A DNA stretch of 64,000 nucleotides, from positions 1,583,337-1,647,336 of the forward strand of contig CAMZMU010000012.1 in assembly GCA_947311845.1 (NCBI GenBank), written 5' to 3'. How positions within the stretch are numbered: position 1 is the stretch's first letter; each line of letters opens with the position of its first letter. A program made the translations under genes and the position numbers. The notes under the pieces are model-generated. The model did not search any database. It was not told where the DNA came from and saw nothing but the letters and a program-made list of their open reading frames with translations. Source of the stretch: Poa pratensis (taxonomy: Eukaryota; Streptophyta; Magnoliopsida; Poales; Poaceae). Shown one piece after another: positions 1-10,939 of this stretch.

Positions 1-264
1 CATGTGAGAGAACAATACACTATAATGACAGATGTAATGACGCATATAAACCGTGTGTATAAGATGGGAATACAACATAACATCACATTATCCGACCAAT
101 CTGACAGTGTATAGAGATGTCTTGCAGGGATGGAAAACATATATGTTCTTCCTTCAGGTCATTCATTCTTATATTTTATTTTTTAATGGATATTGCTCAT
201 CTCCTTCAGAACAATTAAGCACTGTGAGATAGCATTTTAATTTACTAACAATAATTTTTCGCAG

Positions 265-993
265 GGATCATATTATTTTTTAGCAGATGAAAGATGCAGG
301 AGAGGCACCGACTATAAAACACAATTTTTGAGAAACAAATACATTTCAGCTAGAGAAATGGTTATGCCTACAAGATCGGTAGACTCCTCACTTGTCATAA
401 GGTTACTAAAGGTATACGATGCTTTCTATTTACATCGGCTTCCTTCTCTATATCTGTATAATGTTGTGTATAATAAGAAAGCTATTGTTGCTCACCTGGT
501 TTCATATGGCCTAACTGCACGGATGTCTTGGAGAAATATTTATGCATGCATGTTTATTTAATTAGAACAACTTAATGTTTGGTGTGCTTATGTGGGCTTA
601 ACTGATGATAGAGATGACTCAATAATCTGAAAACCTTGCATCGAGGCTTTTTTTTGCTCTCACTTTGTTTTATATATGAGCTGAATCCTGGAAGGAATAA
701 AGCTTGCGGGCATATACTTTTTTTTCAAGAAAGGCATATACTTAATCGGTGTATTATCTGTGGAGTAATTCTTGTGCTTGCTGAAGGTCCTTTGCCACGT
801 AGTGGACTCCCATACAGTAGTCGGTCCACTGTTGTTTTCATGTGCTTCTTGCCTTTGTTGCCAAATTATTCATAATTACGCTTTCATTCATTTGGTAAAA
901 ATTTCGTCCTTGGTACTGTGATCGTGTTGATAATTTCCTGGTATTTGTACTTAGTAATCCATTGTTCGGTGCTGCAGGGTTGATTCTAACTGA
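265..993 (+). CDS. Possible last two coding exons of an unrecognised gene
   Basis: A 137-base open stretch (265-401) follows a good acceptor (TTTTTCGCAG) and ends at a GT donor (ATAAG then GTTACT). It reads 45 codons without a stop, basic and rich in Arg, Tyr and Ser (for example RRGTDYKTQFLRNKY). An acceptor GCTGCAG at 971-977 would join it in phase to a tiny terminal exon 978-993 ending in TGA. The downstream AT-rich DNA, with AATAAA near 1540, would then be the 3' UTR. I do not recognise the protein. The gene would begin left of the window. Codon-level support is short, so this could be chance; a transcript would decide. Bases 1-264 would be intron and show nothing else. Confidence 0.3.
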
Positions 994-1852
994 ATAATCT
1001 GATCGATCCAACACTAGCTTGCCATGGCTGCTAGCTGTCATGTTACTGCTATAGAAGAAGTGCAGAGTAACCAGGATATTATCACCCTTGGGGCTTTACT
1101 AACAGGATGACCGGTACCGTGTTTCCAAAGCTTTTCCCGTTTTCTCGGAAAACAGAGAGCCTGACACGTGGATAAATAGTGCAAGGAGTGCAATGAACAT
1201 GACGCAGAACTACAGTAAAGTGAAGAAACATAATAGGGAGGATCTACAAGAAGGTTGGATGCTCGAAAACAGGAGACCGGTGACCTTCTTCATGCCGAAT
1301 CACCAACATGAGTTGTGGGATGTCCGATGCACCCATCGTGAAGCTTAGACTGCATGAGTACCATCAACCCAGGAAGTTGTGGGTCTAGGTCTTCATAACT
1401 AACAACTGATGTGAAAGTTTTGTTGTTTGTCAAGTATTCAGTTTTGTTGTTTGTCAAGTATTCTGTTTGGGGTGCATAGATGTGCATATGTATCTTATGT
1501 ATTGCATAGTTTGTTGAAACCTTGAACATTGGAAAACTGTAAATAAAGAGGTGTGGTAGAAGTACCATTTGTTTGATTGTATACATATCAGTATAATTTA
1601 CCAAGAGAGGATCGTTTTTCCTTTCGGTGTAGTACAGCTATATAACCGGACCAGTGAGTAATTCTTTTTGTTAAACAATCAAATAAGTTGGCCGTGCATG
1701 AATACCACTAGTGTAATTCACTATTGTTCCCTTGTTGTTCTTTTACTTTCGTCAGTTCCAGGTTGCTCCACCGATAAGGGCCAGGGACCGGACCCAGGCA
1801 CACAGAAGGGAGGGTGGATGCTTGTCTTATCTTCATGCAATGCCATCAAGGT

Positions 1853-2260
1853 CCAGAAATTCGTATTGGCACCCGGGTGTAGATGCACCCGTTATATTCA
1901 AAAAAAAATCAAAATTTGAAAACTCATCAAAAAAATCTGAAAAAAATCATGCACGTACATGACCATGGTACGCACCCCCGTATGTTTTTTCGCGCCGAAA
2001 TGACATCGTACGCGCCCTGTACAAAAATGACAAATTTCCTGTCAGAAATTCAAAATTTGAATCTCATTTTCTGACAGGAAATTTGTCATTTTTGTACAGG
2101 TCGCGTACGATGTCATTTTGGCGCGAAAACAAATACGGGGGTGCGTACCATGGTCATGTACGTGCATGATTTTTTTCAGATTTTTTGATGAGTTTTCAAA
2201 TTTTGAATTGTTTTTGAAAATACCGGGTGCATCTACACCCGGGAGCCAAAACGGCGCTCC
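1853..2260. mobile_element. Mutator-like foldback MITE, copy 1
   Basis: The 408-bp element is almost entirely an inverted repeat: the left half is mirrored by the right half around about 2060. The outer arms carry CACCCGGGTGTAGATGCACC and its complement. The exact 9-bp sequence CATCAAGGT lies on both sides (1844-1852 and 2261-2269), the target duplication length of Mutator-type transposons. It has no coding capacity. A second copy of the same family is at 36105-36486 and shares the inner sequence (ATCATGCACGTAC, GACATCGTACGCGCCCTGT). Transcribed across, it would fold into one long hairpin. Confidence 0.85.
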
Positions 2261-2269
2261 CATCAAGGT

Positions 2270-3461
2270 CTTCATGCATTGGAAATTAGTCTGTTCTTCC
2301 AGTGCTGGGATGGGGCATAGTATTGTTTATTTCTCTGAATTTGTGTGTATAAAGCCAAAACTAAAAAAGTAGTTCTGTTATGCAAATTATGTGTAAATGG
2401 ATCAGCAGCTACAACAAATCGATAATATGCAATTAGTAGTTTATTAGGCTTAAAAGATAAATTGTTTTTGTTCAAAAGCTGATATATTTATTTGTGCTTC
2501 TTTCAAAACAAACATGTGAGATGCTTTAGAGAAATGTGATGTTTATCCCAAAGTTTTTAACTGTCATTTTTTTTTAGATTGGCAAGTTGTGGGTAGTGTG
2601 CTATAAAATTGTTACCAGTTTTTGCAAATTCATGAATGTTTTAGATGTTGCGTCTATCACTATGGTCAACATACTCAAATCTACAAGGCTTTTCAAACGA
2701 TATCCCTATAACCACGTGCTCGAATGACTAACTTGGGTGGAGCCCACAACATCCACCTCTCCCTTTCTACGAATCGACAGAAAGGAGGCCACTGAACCAA
2801 AGGTCATCCGAGGCGAGATGAGGCTGACTGCGGAGGTCTTCTGAGTCGAGGATGAGGCTGACCGCTCACGTGTGAACATGATCCCGTGGCACCTGGACTA
2901 CAGGATGACCGACTTGAGGCCGAGAAGGAGGTGTTCGGTGTAGGGCGGGGTAGCGAGGCGGCAAGGGAGTGGCCTGGCAGAAGGCTGGCGGAGGAGTTCC
3001 TTAGTGCAGAGTGAGGCAGCGGAGGAGTTCCTTACTGCAGGGTGAGGCAGCAAGGGAGCATGCCTGACGGCAGGCGTCAGGCCTGTGATTAGGCGAGCTG
3101 TTTTGGGCCGCGGAATACCCCAAGATGGGGAAGACGAGGGGAGTTGGGGCGATAATGGTTTTATCCATATCCGGTCGAAAAACAACCGCAACGTTGCTTG
3201 CTAGAGGATACGCCAATTAGCCTCTCTTTTTCAATCACGAGGTATAACTACCTATAGCTTATTCTCATTGTATCGTGTGTCGATAGCTTATATGGACAAT
3301 CGCCTTAGTAAAGGAGGGAACTTGTGTTATGGAATCCGCAACACCTACAGACTCAGAAAAACATGCATAAGTGGCAACATGTTAAGGTGTAGTATGCGCA
3401 TATGGATAAACACTAGAAATATTAACGAATTTCGAAATGGGTAATTCGTTTACTTGTGTTA
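2270..3461. other. Intergenic stretch, no gene seen
   Basis: The stretch is AT-rich up to about 2700, then has a GC-richer block (2740-3190) with short overlapping ORFs on both strands but no recognisable domain, splice pattern or codon bias. The block contains imperfect direct repeats (GGAGTTCCTTA at 2993 and 3023, each beside GTGAGGCAG). It may be the body of the Helitron-like element whose 3' end is at 3490, but no 5' end was found. Confidence 0.4.
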
Positions 3462-3490
3462 CCCGTAGCAACGCACGGGCATTTAACTAG
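3462..3490 (+). mobile_element. Helitron-like 3' terminus
   Basis: The stretch has a short hairpin, CCCGT (3462-3466) pairing with ACGGG (3475-3479), followed by CATTTAA and CTAG, with T as the next base. Helitrons end in CTRR preceded by a short GC-rich hairpin and insert 5' to a T, so this fits. The 5' TC end is not identified, so the size is unknown. Bases 3500-4738 to the right hold no gene I can support. Confidence 0.45.
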
Positions 3491-4738
3491 TAATAGAAAC
3501 AGAGAAAACAAACGGACCTTTTTGTCGAAAATTGGTAGTGGCACCCAAGCTCGCTCGAGAAATTTGGTACACCAATACATGTACACATCATGTGTGTACA
3601 CAACAAATTTTGTAGATAAAACTTTGTATATTGGGCTACGCAAAAAACAATATGACAAACACAACACAACCCGATTATTTCTCTGTATTGTGTCCACGGT
3701 TTTGTTATTTTTCTGTAGCTCGCAATACGACGTTTTGATGCACCAAATAATTCTATACACGTCGAGAACACGCCGCGTATGTATCAACCAAAAAAAAGGT
3801 TTGAAATTATTTTTTAAGATTTTCATTTGACCAAAATACAGTAGAAATGGATGAGAATTATTTGTTGAATAGTGTATGGGCGTGTCAACTTTGAGAGCCC
3901 CACACGCTTGGTGGAGGACGCGGGCGCAGCTACACGTTCTCTTTTTTCTTTTGTTTCTCCCGTGTCAAGTATAGAAAACAGTTGGGCCTTATTTGGAACA
4001 GAGAGAAAAAATTGTGCCAGAAATATGGAATTCAATTGAGAATTCATACCCAAACATGTTAGGCTGTCACGGAATTGGAAACGTCATTTCGATTGGAATT
4101 CTAGCAAATGACTTGGTCTGTTAAGTGAATTCCTATTCCTAACCATGCCGTTTCATTTCTACCAAATCATTTCATTTCATTTTTATTTCCGCCAAATGAA
4201 ATGAAATGAAATGAGAGGTGCCAAATGAGCTCTTCATGTTATTGCATTTCCCCATTAACTCCTGAGCTGCTTAGAAGGTAATTTACTCCCTTGTGGAGGA
4301 AAAAATAGAAGGAATTCTAGTCAGCTAGCGTGAGCGGACACGCACAGGGGCCTGGCTGTGGAATTCCAGTCAGTTTCAAGGGCCCAACTACCATGAGCAC
4401 CCAAATAGAGAAATTCCGCCCTGGAAATTCCATATGGGCAATACCTATTACTCCTACATCCTAACACAGCCGAAATCGACTAGCTCATCGACTAGCTTTC
4501 TGTTAACCGAGAAATCGGACGCCGGGTTTGGCTCTTACAGCCACCTGGAGGACTTTGTATCCCTTTGAACCTTGAATATCAACAATAAAGAGCGGTCGAA
4601 ATTCTATTTTAAAAAAACACGGCCGAAATAGTATTGATAATTCTCAACAAAAAAAGCCGAAATGCTATTGATGTTGATGTTGAAAAGGACATCTACTTTC
4701 AAACGGAAGAAGTACAACCCACCCTTCTCAAACATCTA

Positions 4739-4861
4739 CTCCATCCGTTCCAATTTAATTGACTTGTTATCCACCAAATATAGATGTATTTAGACATGTT
4801 ACATGTATAGATACATCCACATGTGGTGGATAGCAAGTCAATTAAATTGAAACGGAGGGAG
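4739..4861. mobile_element. Stowaway MITE (Tc1/Mariner type)
   Basis: The terminal inverted repeats begin CTCCATCCGTTCCAATTTAA and end with the complement (AACGGAGGGAG). TA lies on both sides (4737-4738, 4862-4863). It is 123 bp and has no coding capacity. Confidence 0.85.
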
Positions 4862-4970
4862 TAGTTATCTTTGGTAAATTCCGTACACCATCCAAGTTAA
4901 GCAAAAAATCAAGTGATATTTCATTGGAGAAATATGCGCGGGTGTGCTTACAAACAATTCATGTTTTATA

Positions 4971-5131
4971 CTCCCTTTGTTTTTTAATATAAGATGTTTT
5001 AGGTGTTGCACATGTTGTCTAGATACATACTAAAGTGAGTGAATATGCACACTAATACATGTCTACATATATTTGTTTACATGTGCATGTGGACAAATGC
5101 TAAAACATCTTATATTAAAAAACGGAGGGAG
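4971..5131. mobile_element. Stowaway MITE
   Basis: The 161-bp element runs from CTCCCTTTGTTTTTTAATAT to the complementary end ATATTAAAAAACGGAGGGAG and is bounded by TA (4969-4970, 5132-5133). It is of the same subfamily as the copy at 35040-35199: both share AAGATGTTTTAGGTGTT-like arms. Confidence 0.85.
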
Positions 5132-5240
5132 TAAGAATCATCCAGAAGAAGGTGATCAATTTGTAAGCCGGAGCATTAACTACTACCGTGTATCACTCCC
5201 ACTCCCAGCCTCGATACACTCACCATAGCCTCATCAGTAA

Positions 5241-5513
5241 GACTACTCACAGTGGAAAGTAACATAGAGTGGTATCATGCACATGATACTACCCTATGTT
5301 ACTATCTCCATAGTGGGTAGTAACATATATGTGGTATCATGTTGTACTATATTTATTAGCTTGTAGACTCATTTTGCCTCGAAATTTGTTATGTTACGGT
5401 ATCCACCTATGATACCACCACCACCTCTTTCTTCATTAAATACATGCCACATCATCTTTTTTGCCTACGTGGCACTTATGTTACTACCTATGTTACTCCC
5501 ACTGTGGGTAGTC
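5241..5513. mobile_element. Tourist-like MITE (PIF/Harbinger type)
   Basis: The imperfect terminal inverted repeats are GACTACTCACAGTGGAAAGT and the complement of ACTCCCACTGTGGGTAGTC. The trinucleotide TAA flanks both ends (5238-5240, 5514-5516), as expected for Harbinger-type insertions. The element is 273 bp and non-coding. Confidence 0.75.
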
Positions 5514-5929
5514 TAATGCACACAGAACTGGAAAAAAGAGCTATACATGGAGCGAACAAGGGCCACGGTATCCTTTCAATAGAGTAACTGATTAATGCCA
5601 ATTATTACTATACGACAGGCGATTTAGGTATGGAACAATTTCATGGTCCAGGGTTCACAGAAAATATACGATAGATCTATTTTCACCGTTACTAAGCAGT
5701 AGTCAAAAAGGTTACTCAGATTTGCCCTGCCGATATGTTCAAACATGTGAGAGAAGCACGGTTGCTTGATTAGCATAAACAACAGTTTTCCAGGGGTTTC
5801 TGCCATGCTTTTGGGTATGAACTATGGGTGTGCCGAGACTAGATCACGGCCGAGTGAAAGCCCGTTTGGTGGTGATGCTCTTCTGATGTTTTGCATCATC
5901 TTGGGAGTTCCCTTGCACCATCTGTGAAG

Positions 5930-8900
5930 CTAATAGCATTGGCTAAAGCAGAAAAAGAAGCCCCTTGGCTTGTCTTCTATGTTGCCTTTAGGCGTGATAT
6001 CGCCTCGAGAAGCCATTAGTGAGCTCGTCCCAGGGGATTCGGGAGGTAAGATTGTGTTCTCCGAACTGAATGTGCGAGCTGGGGCCATATGTTCAGGCGG
6101 TGAAAGGGTGGAAAGGTAATGGAGAAGCATTTGCACTATCTGGGTGAAGTTTGGTCTGTCGGTTGGGTCTTCTTTCCAGCAGGATGTTAGAATTTCCGAC
6201 AGCTCCTCCGGCAAATTATCTGCACTTGGTCTGATGTTCTGAAGAAAATGAGGTTTCACCAAGTCAAGTTACAAATATATGACACTACGGAATACAAAGG
6301 ATGATAAAACATATTCTGAACAATCAGAACTCCCTAGTAGGTTTAAGAAAACCACAAACTGCAAGTGTTTATAATTAAACTACAAACAAATAATGTCACC
6401 TTGAAAGCAGCAGCATATGCAGCTTGCAGGTTAGACATGCCCTCGAAGGGCAGTCTATTGTGAAGTAGTTCCCATAACACAATAGCAAAGCTGTAAACAT
6501 CTACTTTATGGTTGTAATGCTTCTTTTCTCCATGCCTTAATGTGACTGTGCTGTACAACTGTTGAGATATTTCAGGTTGGTTAGCACAAAAACAAAAGGG
6601 TTCAAAAACTGAAAGATAAAAAAATGCAGCAGCAGAAACCTCTGGAGCCATCCAACGATAGGTTCCTGTTTCCGCAGTCATCATCTCTGTTAACGTCTCT
6701 TCTCTTGCTAAACCAAGGTCAACAAGTTTAATTGTTCTCTGGTCAGCGGTAAGCAGAAGGTTCTCTGTGCAAAGGAAAGGGCAAAAACTATGGACTCAGG
6801 ATCAACTTTATTTGCACAAACATCTCCTCGGGCAGATCATTGGAGATTGATGTGAGAAAACATTAGCTTATAAAAGATTTAATTAAGAATACAGAGTAAC
6901 AGCCCAAGGAGATGATATATGAACTCACAATAAAACAAGATGTTACCCTTGCTGAAATAACATATCTCATATGCACTGTTGACCATACCTGGTCTAAACA
7001 TAATGGTGTGTAAGCTGTAGCTAACTGCAACCTGATAGGTGCTAACAAAGTGCAAAACAACGTGGCACAAGTCACCATCTACTGAACTAAACAACCATAG
7101 CAACTCCTATTTCTCTAACTAATTTTCAGCATATGTTCCTCTACCTTATGCGTCACATTTATTTTATTTCAAGAGAATATCCTCCGGCATCTTGAAGTAC
7201 CAACATTGAAACACAAAACATTTACAAAATGGAATACTTTCTCCAAATTAGGATCAGTTCTTTGATCCAAGACTGGGCCTGTTTTTTATTTTTTTTGAAC
7301 CAACGAGGGAAAATCCCCGTAGTATTTAATTAAGGAGAAGGTGCACCAAGTCAAATCCAGGATTCTAACTCGGGTCAGCTGAGAAACGCCACCGCACTCT
7401 AGCCACTGGGATAAGAACCCATCTGCGACTGCACCCAATTCACATCATGTTCAATTTGATGCACCAAAAACAAGGTGACAAAATTTTAGAGCAATACTAT
7501 CCATAGATTCATGGATCTAACAAATTTTGGAGACGGACACGTAGCAAAATATAGGGAAGCCAAACCTTCAATCCAAGATCCAACAGATTTAGAGTACAGA
7601 ATGTATGTATTGTGCTTCGGTCGTGTTGTGTCATACTGAACTACTAAACCCCAAGTTACACCTCATATTTCTGAAGATGAGATGCACATATCCACCGGCT
7701 CTGACTTTTAATTAAATAAAACATTAAAAATTAAAATACAAAAGTAGGCGATAGTGAGTGTTAGTCACGAAAAATAAGGAGGGCACAAATGCTCGAGACA
7801 GAAACAATAAAAGGTATATGCAATGATTGCCCGTGACTAATTGCTAGCTGAATGACCAAACTACTCGTGCACACAGCACAGGCAGTCTCAACGAGGACAT
7901 ACATCCCTCAAACTATGCAACTTGATGGTCTAAATGACGTAAATTCGACAGGACAAAAGAGAAGGGTATGCATCAAGTTGCAAGATGGATGCTCAATTTG
8001 ACTGTCTGGATCAGTCAAGGTCTGTCTGTACCCTATTTTTTCTTTTTCTCCAAAAGGACGCCTGGATCGAAGTCAGATCCGAACACCCACATACTGGTTA
8101 CACTGATACTGAGAGACACGGTTTCCTGCTTATATATGCAAATGACAGCTATTTACCATGTTTTGTGATACCTTAGTTTCTTACTAATAAAGATATTTGA
8201 TTAGCCAATGCATGTGCGCAAAAATCATATTGTTAAGACGAGGGATCAGAACATGTCAAGTATTATAGAATAAACTATGCATGCCAACACACTCACAATG
8301 TATGCACCTTGCATTGATCCATTAAATTCTCACTATTCATAGAATGAGACTTGTAACATAAACTACATTTGCCTACACATCTGCTTGAGTATCAATCTGC
8401 ATCTTGCTACTTGCTTGTTCCACTGTGCATGTAATAATCAATGAAAAAAATAGCGTGCTATAACAAATAGCGCCAGCCTAAAAATACGCTATTAGCGTGC
8501 TATATCGCGCTATAGCGTGCTATTAGTGAGACATTTTACATGATTATTTAGCGAGACAATTTTCAAAACGCTATAGCGTGCTATTAGCGAAGATATAGCG
8601 CGCTATTTTTTTCCATGGTAATAATTGAGGAACCTATGAGTGCTTCAACGTATCAAAATGTATGGACAATTCTGCTTGCTTTGGTTGACATAAACTAAAC
8701 TCTTCCGTTGGTACATCACCCAGTAGTGTTTGTGTAAAATTCCCAGTGGTTGATTTTTTAATCAACTTCTTAGCATCGCCTTAACTTTGTTCTGATGGCA
8801 AGAATGCCACACAAACTTTAGTGGATGCAAAACATTGCTACAAATAATGCTAAAAGCAAAAAATAACAGTACGACACGTCAAATGTACCCATGCAAATAC

Positions 8901-9689
8901 ACATGCTTATGCAATATGAGATTCGATGTGCAATATCATGAACATTAAAGTGACGCGTGTAAGTGTACTGCATAATTGACTTAGTAGAGGAAGAGGTGGA
9001 AAGGCCCATACACCCAAACCAAGACACACAGCAAAATGGAAAATCTTACCAGGCTTCAGATCACGATGAATGATCCCATGTGCATGCAAACATTCCATTG
9101 CTCGGGCAATGTCCAATGCAAATCCAACTGCTACACGAGGCTCCAAGTTCCTAGGCCGTAAGCTGACTAAATACTTCCGCAAAGAGCCTCCCACTAATAG
9201 CTCAGTCACCACCACCATGACAGGCTCTAGACAAGCCCCAATAAACTGAAAAACAGGAAATATAGTTTTCAATATCCAAAAGCACCCAACACTTCCAGCA
9301 CAATGAAAGAAAAATTAGAAACAACAAACCTTGACAAGGTTCTTGTGCTGCACCCTTGACAGCATGGTCACCTCTCTCACAAACCTACCCTGCCTCTTGA
9401 CCACCTCCTCAGGGGTATCCCCCTTATGCACAATTTTGATGGCAACGTTTTGATTCTTGTACCTAACAACCACAACATCAATCAAGAGGCCAATTGTAAG
9501 AAAATGATTCACACAAATCAGTAAATTCTAGTTTATAGTGCAAAGAGAAGAGCCTTACTTCCCCTCATAGACCTTTGCATGCCCACCCTCGCCAATGCGT
9601 GGTCCAACAAAGAGAAGCTTCGGGTCGATGAGCCAGTTGGGGTCAATTTGAAGGCCTTCACCCGCATAGAACCCGCTCCCGGACTCCAT
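5930..9689 (-). CDS. Raf-like (group C, ATN1-type) protein kinase
   Basis: Six coding exons on the minus strand join in phase: 9689-9559, 9462-9330, 9245-9050, 6764-6640, 6558-6400 and 6238-5930, giving 350 aa. The start is the ATG of MESGSGFY, which aligns with the start of Arabidopsis ATN1-type kinases; the ATG 75 bases upstream falls before a likely acceptor (9752-9753). Visible kinase parts are the glycine loop GEGGHAKV (33-40), the VAIK lysine K53, HRD with catalytic D150, APE 193-195, and the [19 protein letters not shown] helix. Family members are cytoplasmic MAPKKK-like Ser/Thr/Tyr kinases that transfer phosphate from ATP; the substrate here is unknown. The metal-binding motif reads DLG (169-171), not DFG. 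The fold is complete, with a serine-rich tail ending FFFCFSQCY. Intron 3 (6765-9049) carries a SINE and a hAT MITE. Confidence 0.93.
7282..7425 (-). mobile_element. tRNA-derived SINE
   Basis: It lies in kinase intron 3. Read on the minus strand it has an A-box-like TGGCTAGAGTGCGG (plus 7392-7405) and a B-box-like AGTTAGAATCC (about 7360-7370), then a hairpin (ACGGGGATTTTCCCTCGT) and an A-rich tail (plus-strand T run 7282-7296). No clean target duplication was found, so the outer limits are approximate and the insertion is probably old. Confidence 0.6.
8439..8617. mobile_element. hAT-type MITE rich in TAGCG motifs
   Basis: The 179-bp element has exact 8-bp target duplications GTAATAAT (8431-8438, 8618-8625), diagnostic of hAT insertions. 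The inverted ends read CAATGAAAAAAATAGCG and CATGGAAAAAAATAGCG. The interior is packed with palindromic TAGCGTGCTA and TAGCGCGCTA units. It sits in kinase intron 3. Confidence 0.82.
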
Positions 9690-9750
9690 TACAGCCACAG
9701 TGGATCCACTTTGGGTCTCGTGCGAAAATAGGAATAATCTAGAAGGATCC

Positions 9751-10760
9751 ACTGCATTGGGCAATTTATATACAAGGTTCAGATGCTACCATGATTTCCT
9801 TTAAGTTCACTGAAAAAAAGAACCAACTAGTCACAGCCAGAGAAAAAAGTATATGCATGCAGAGTAATAAAAATCTAATCAATGGATATTCCATATTTCT
9901 AATTAATGCATATAGCTTCCAGTACCAGCAGTGACTCAGTGAAGTTGCTTGAATGCAGTCCAGCACAAAATCATAGTAACTTTAATACTAACTTACTAAG
10001 GCACATCTCTACCAACTCTAACGAAAAGAAATAGCCTCCGCATTGCATCATGACGAGATCACAATCTTGCAACTACTCGAGGCCTGCTCGGCACGGCTTG
10101 AGCTGAGCCAGCCAGCATGCAGCGATCTTGCCAAAAAAAAAAAGATAAACAGAGGTGCCAGCCGCTAGCCTTACAGTTAAACAGCATCATTGACCCCATT
10201 TTAGTCCACGCTTGCCGCGAAGCTTTTCACTGTCAAAAGTGGCGGCCCAGGGGAAGAGATGGAACCGCGAAGGGCGTCGCAGCCCGACTGCCCACTCATG
10301 GACTTTAGTCTACAGTAAGAACTAGTAGTACTAAGAAGCGGCGAAGGAGCGAGCTTGCGGCGAGCAGTAATCTACCGCGTGCAGGAACCGGAATCGGGCG
10401 GGATCAGGCAGATTGGTCGGGAATTAGGACAGGGCGGGAGCAGAGCTTACCAAGCGACCCCGGATCTCCCTCCTGCAGGAGCGCGAGGTGGCTAGGCCGC
10501 CAGGCGTCGGGGGAGGTCGCCACCGGCGCCTCTGGAGCGCGAGGAGGAGCAGGAGTAGCAGCAGCAGCTCGGCGCCGGGCGCCGCATCAAGCGGAGGAGG
10601 AGCTAGCTGGGAGCCCGACAGCGCGCGGGTGAAGCGGTGGCAGAGGCAGAGCAACGCGGAGAGAGATGGAGATGGGGATGCGAATGCGAGAGCGTGGCGG
10701 TCGGTCGGAGCGAGGCAGCGTGCAGCCCGTGAGGGAGGAAGAGAGGGAGGGGTAAAACGA
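9751..10760 (-). promoter_or_regulatory. Spliced 5' leader and promoter area of the kinase gene
   Basis: The donor TTG then GTAAGCTC on the minus strand (exon end at 10451) closes a GC-rich, CT-rich leader exon of uncertain start (about 10.7 kb). It would splice to the acceptor at 9752-9753 (AATGCAG), giving a short second leader part of about 60 bases before the start codon at 9689. GC-rich leader exons with a 5' UTR intron are common in cereal kinase genes. ORFs across 10424-10886 on both strands look like composition artefacts. No TATA box was assigned. Confidence 0.5.
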
Positions 10761-10875
10761 TGGGTGAGATCGAGAGATTTCAGTGACTATTCGTCTTTCC
10801 CATTCTATTGTCTTCTCTCCCAAGCCCACACCCTCTCTCTTTGTGCCCCTCCTTGCAAATGGACCGCTAGATTTG

Positions 10876-10939
10876 ACATCTAACAATTAACATGTATAAA
10901 AACCGATACATCTAACAATTCACGTGTATAAAAACCGAT
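10876..10939 (+). repeat. Two 32-bp tandem units containing TATAAAAA
   Basis: Two near-identical units, each beginning ACATCTAACAATT and containing GTATAAAAACCGAT, lie at 10876-10907 and 10908-10939, upstream of the kinase leader. Whether they act in transcription is unknown. From 10940 to about 12600 I see no gene; a Stowaway-like end (GGGACGGAGGG, near 11555) has no partner. Confidence 0.6.

Noticed and set aside
3980..4390. Possible MITE between two GGGCC-containing sites
   Set aside because: The putative inverted ends match over only about eight bases and no flanking duplication was found.
9690..9764. Upstream in-frame ATG extending the kinase by 25 residues
   Set aside because: A likely 3' splice site falls between this ATG and MESGSGFY, and the family starts at the MESG-type methionine.
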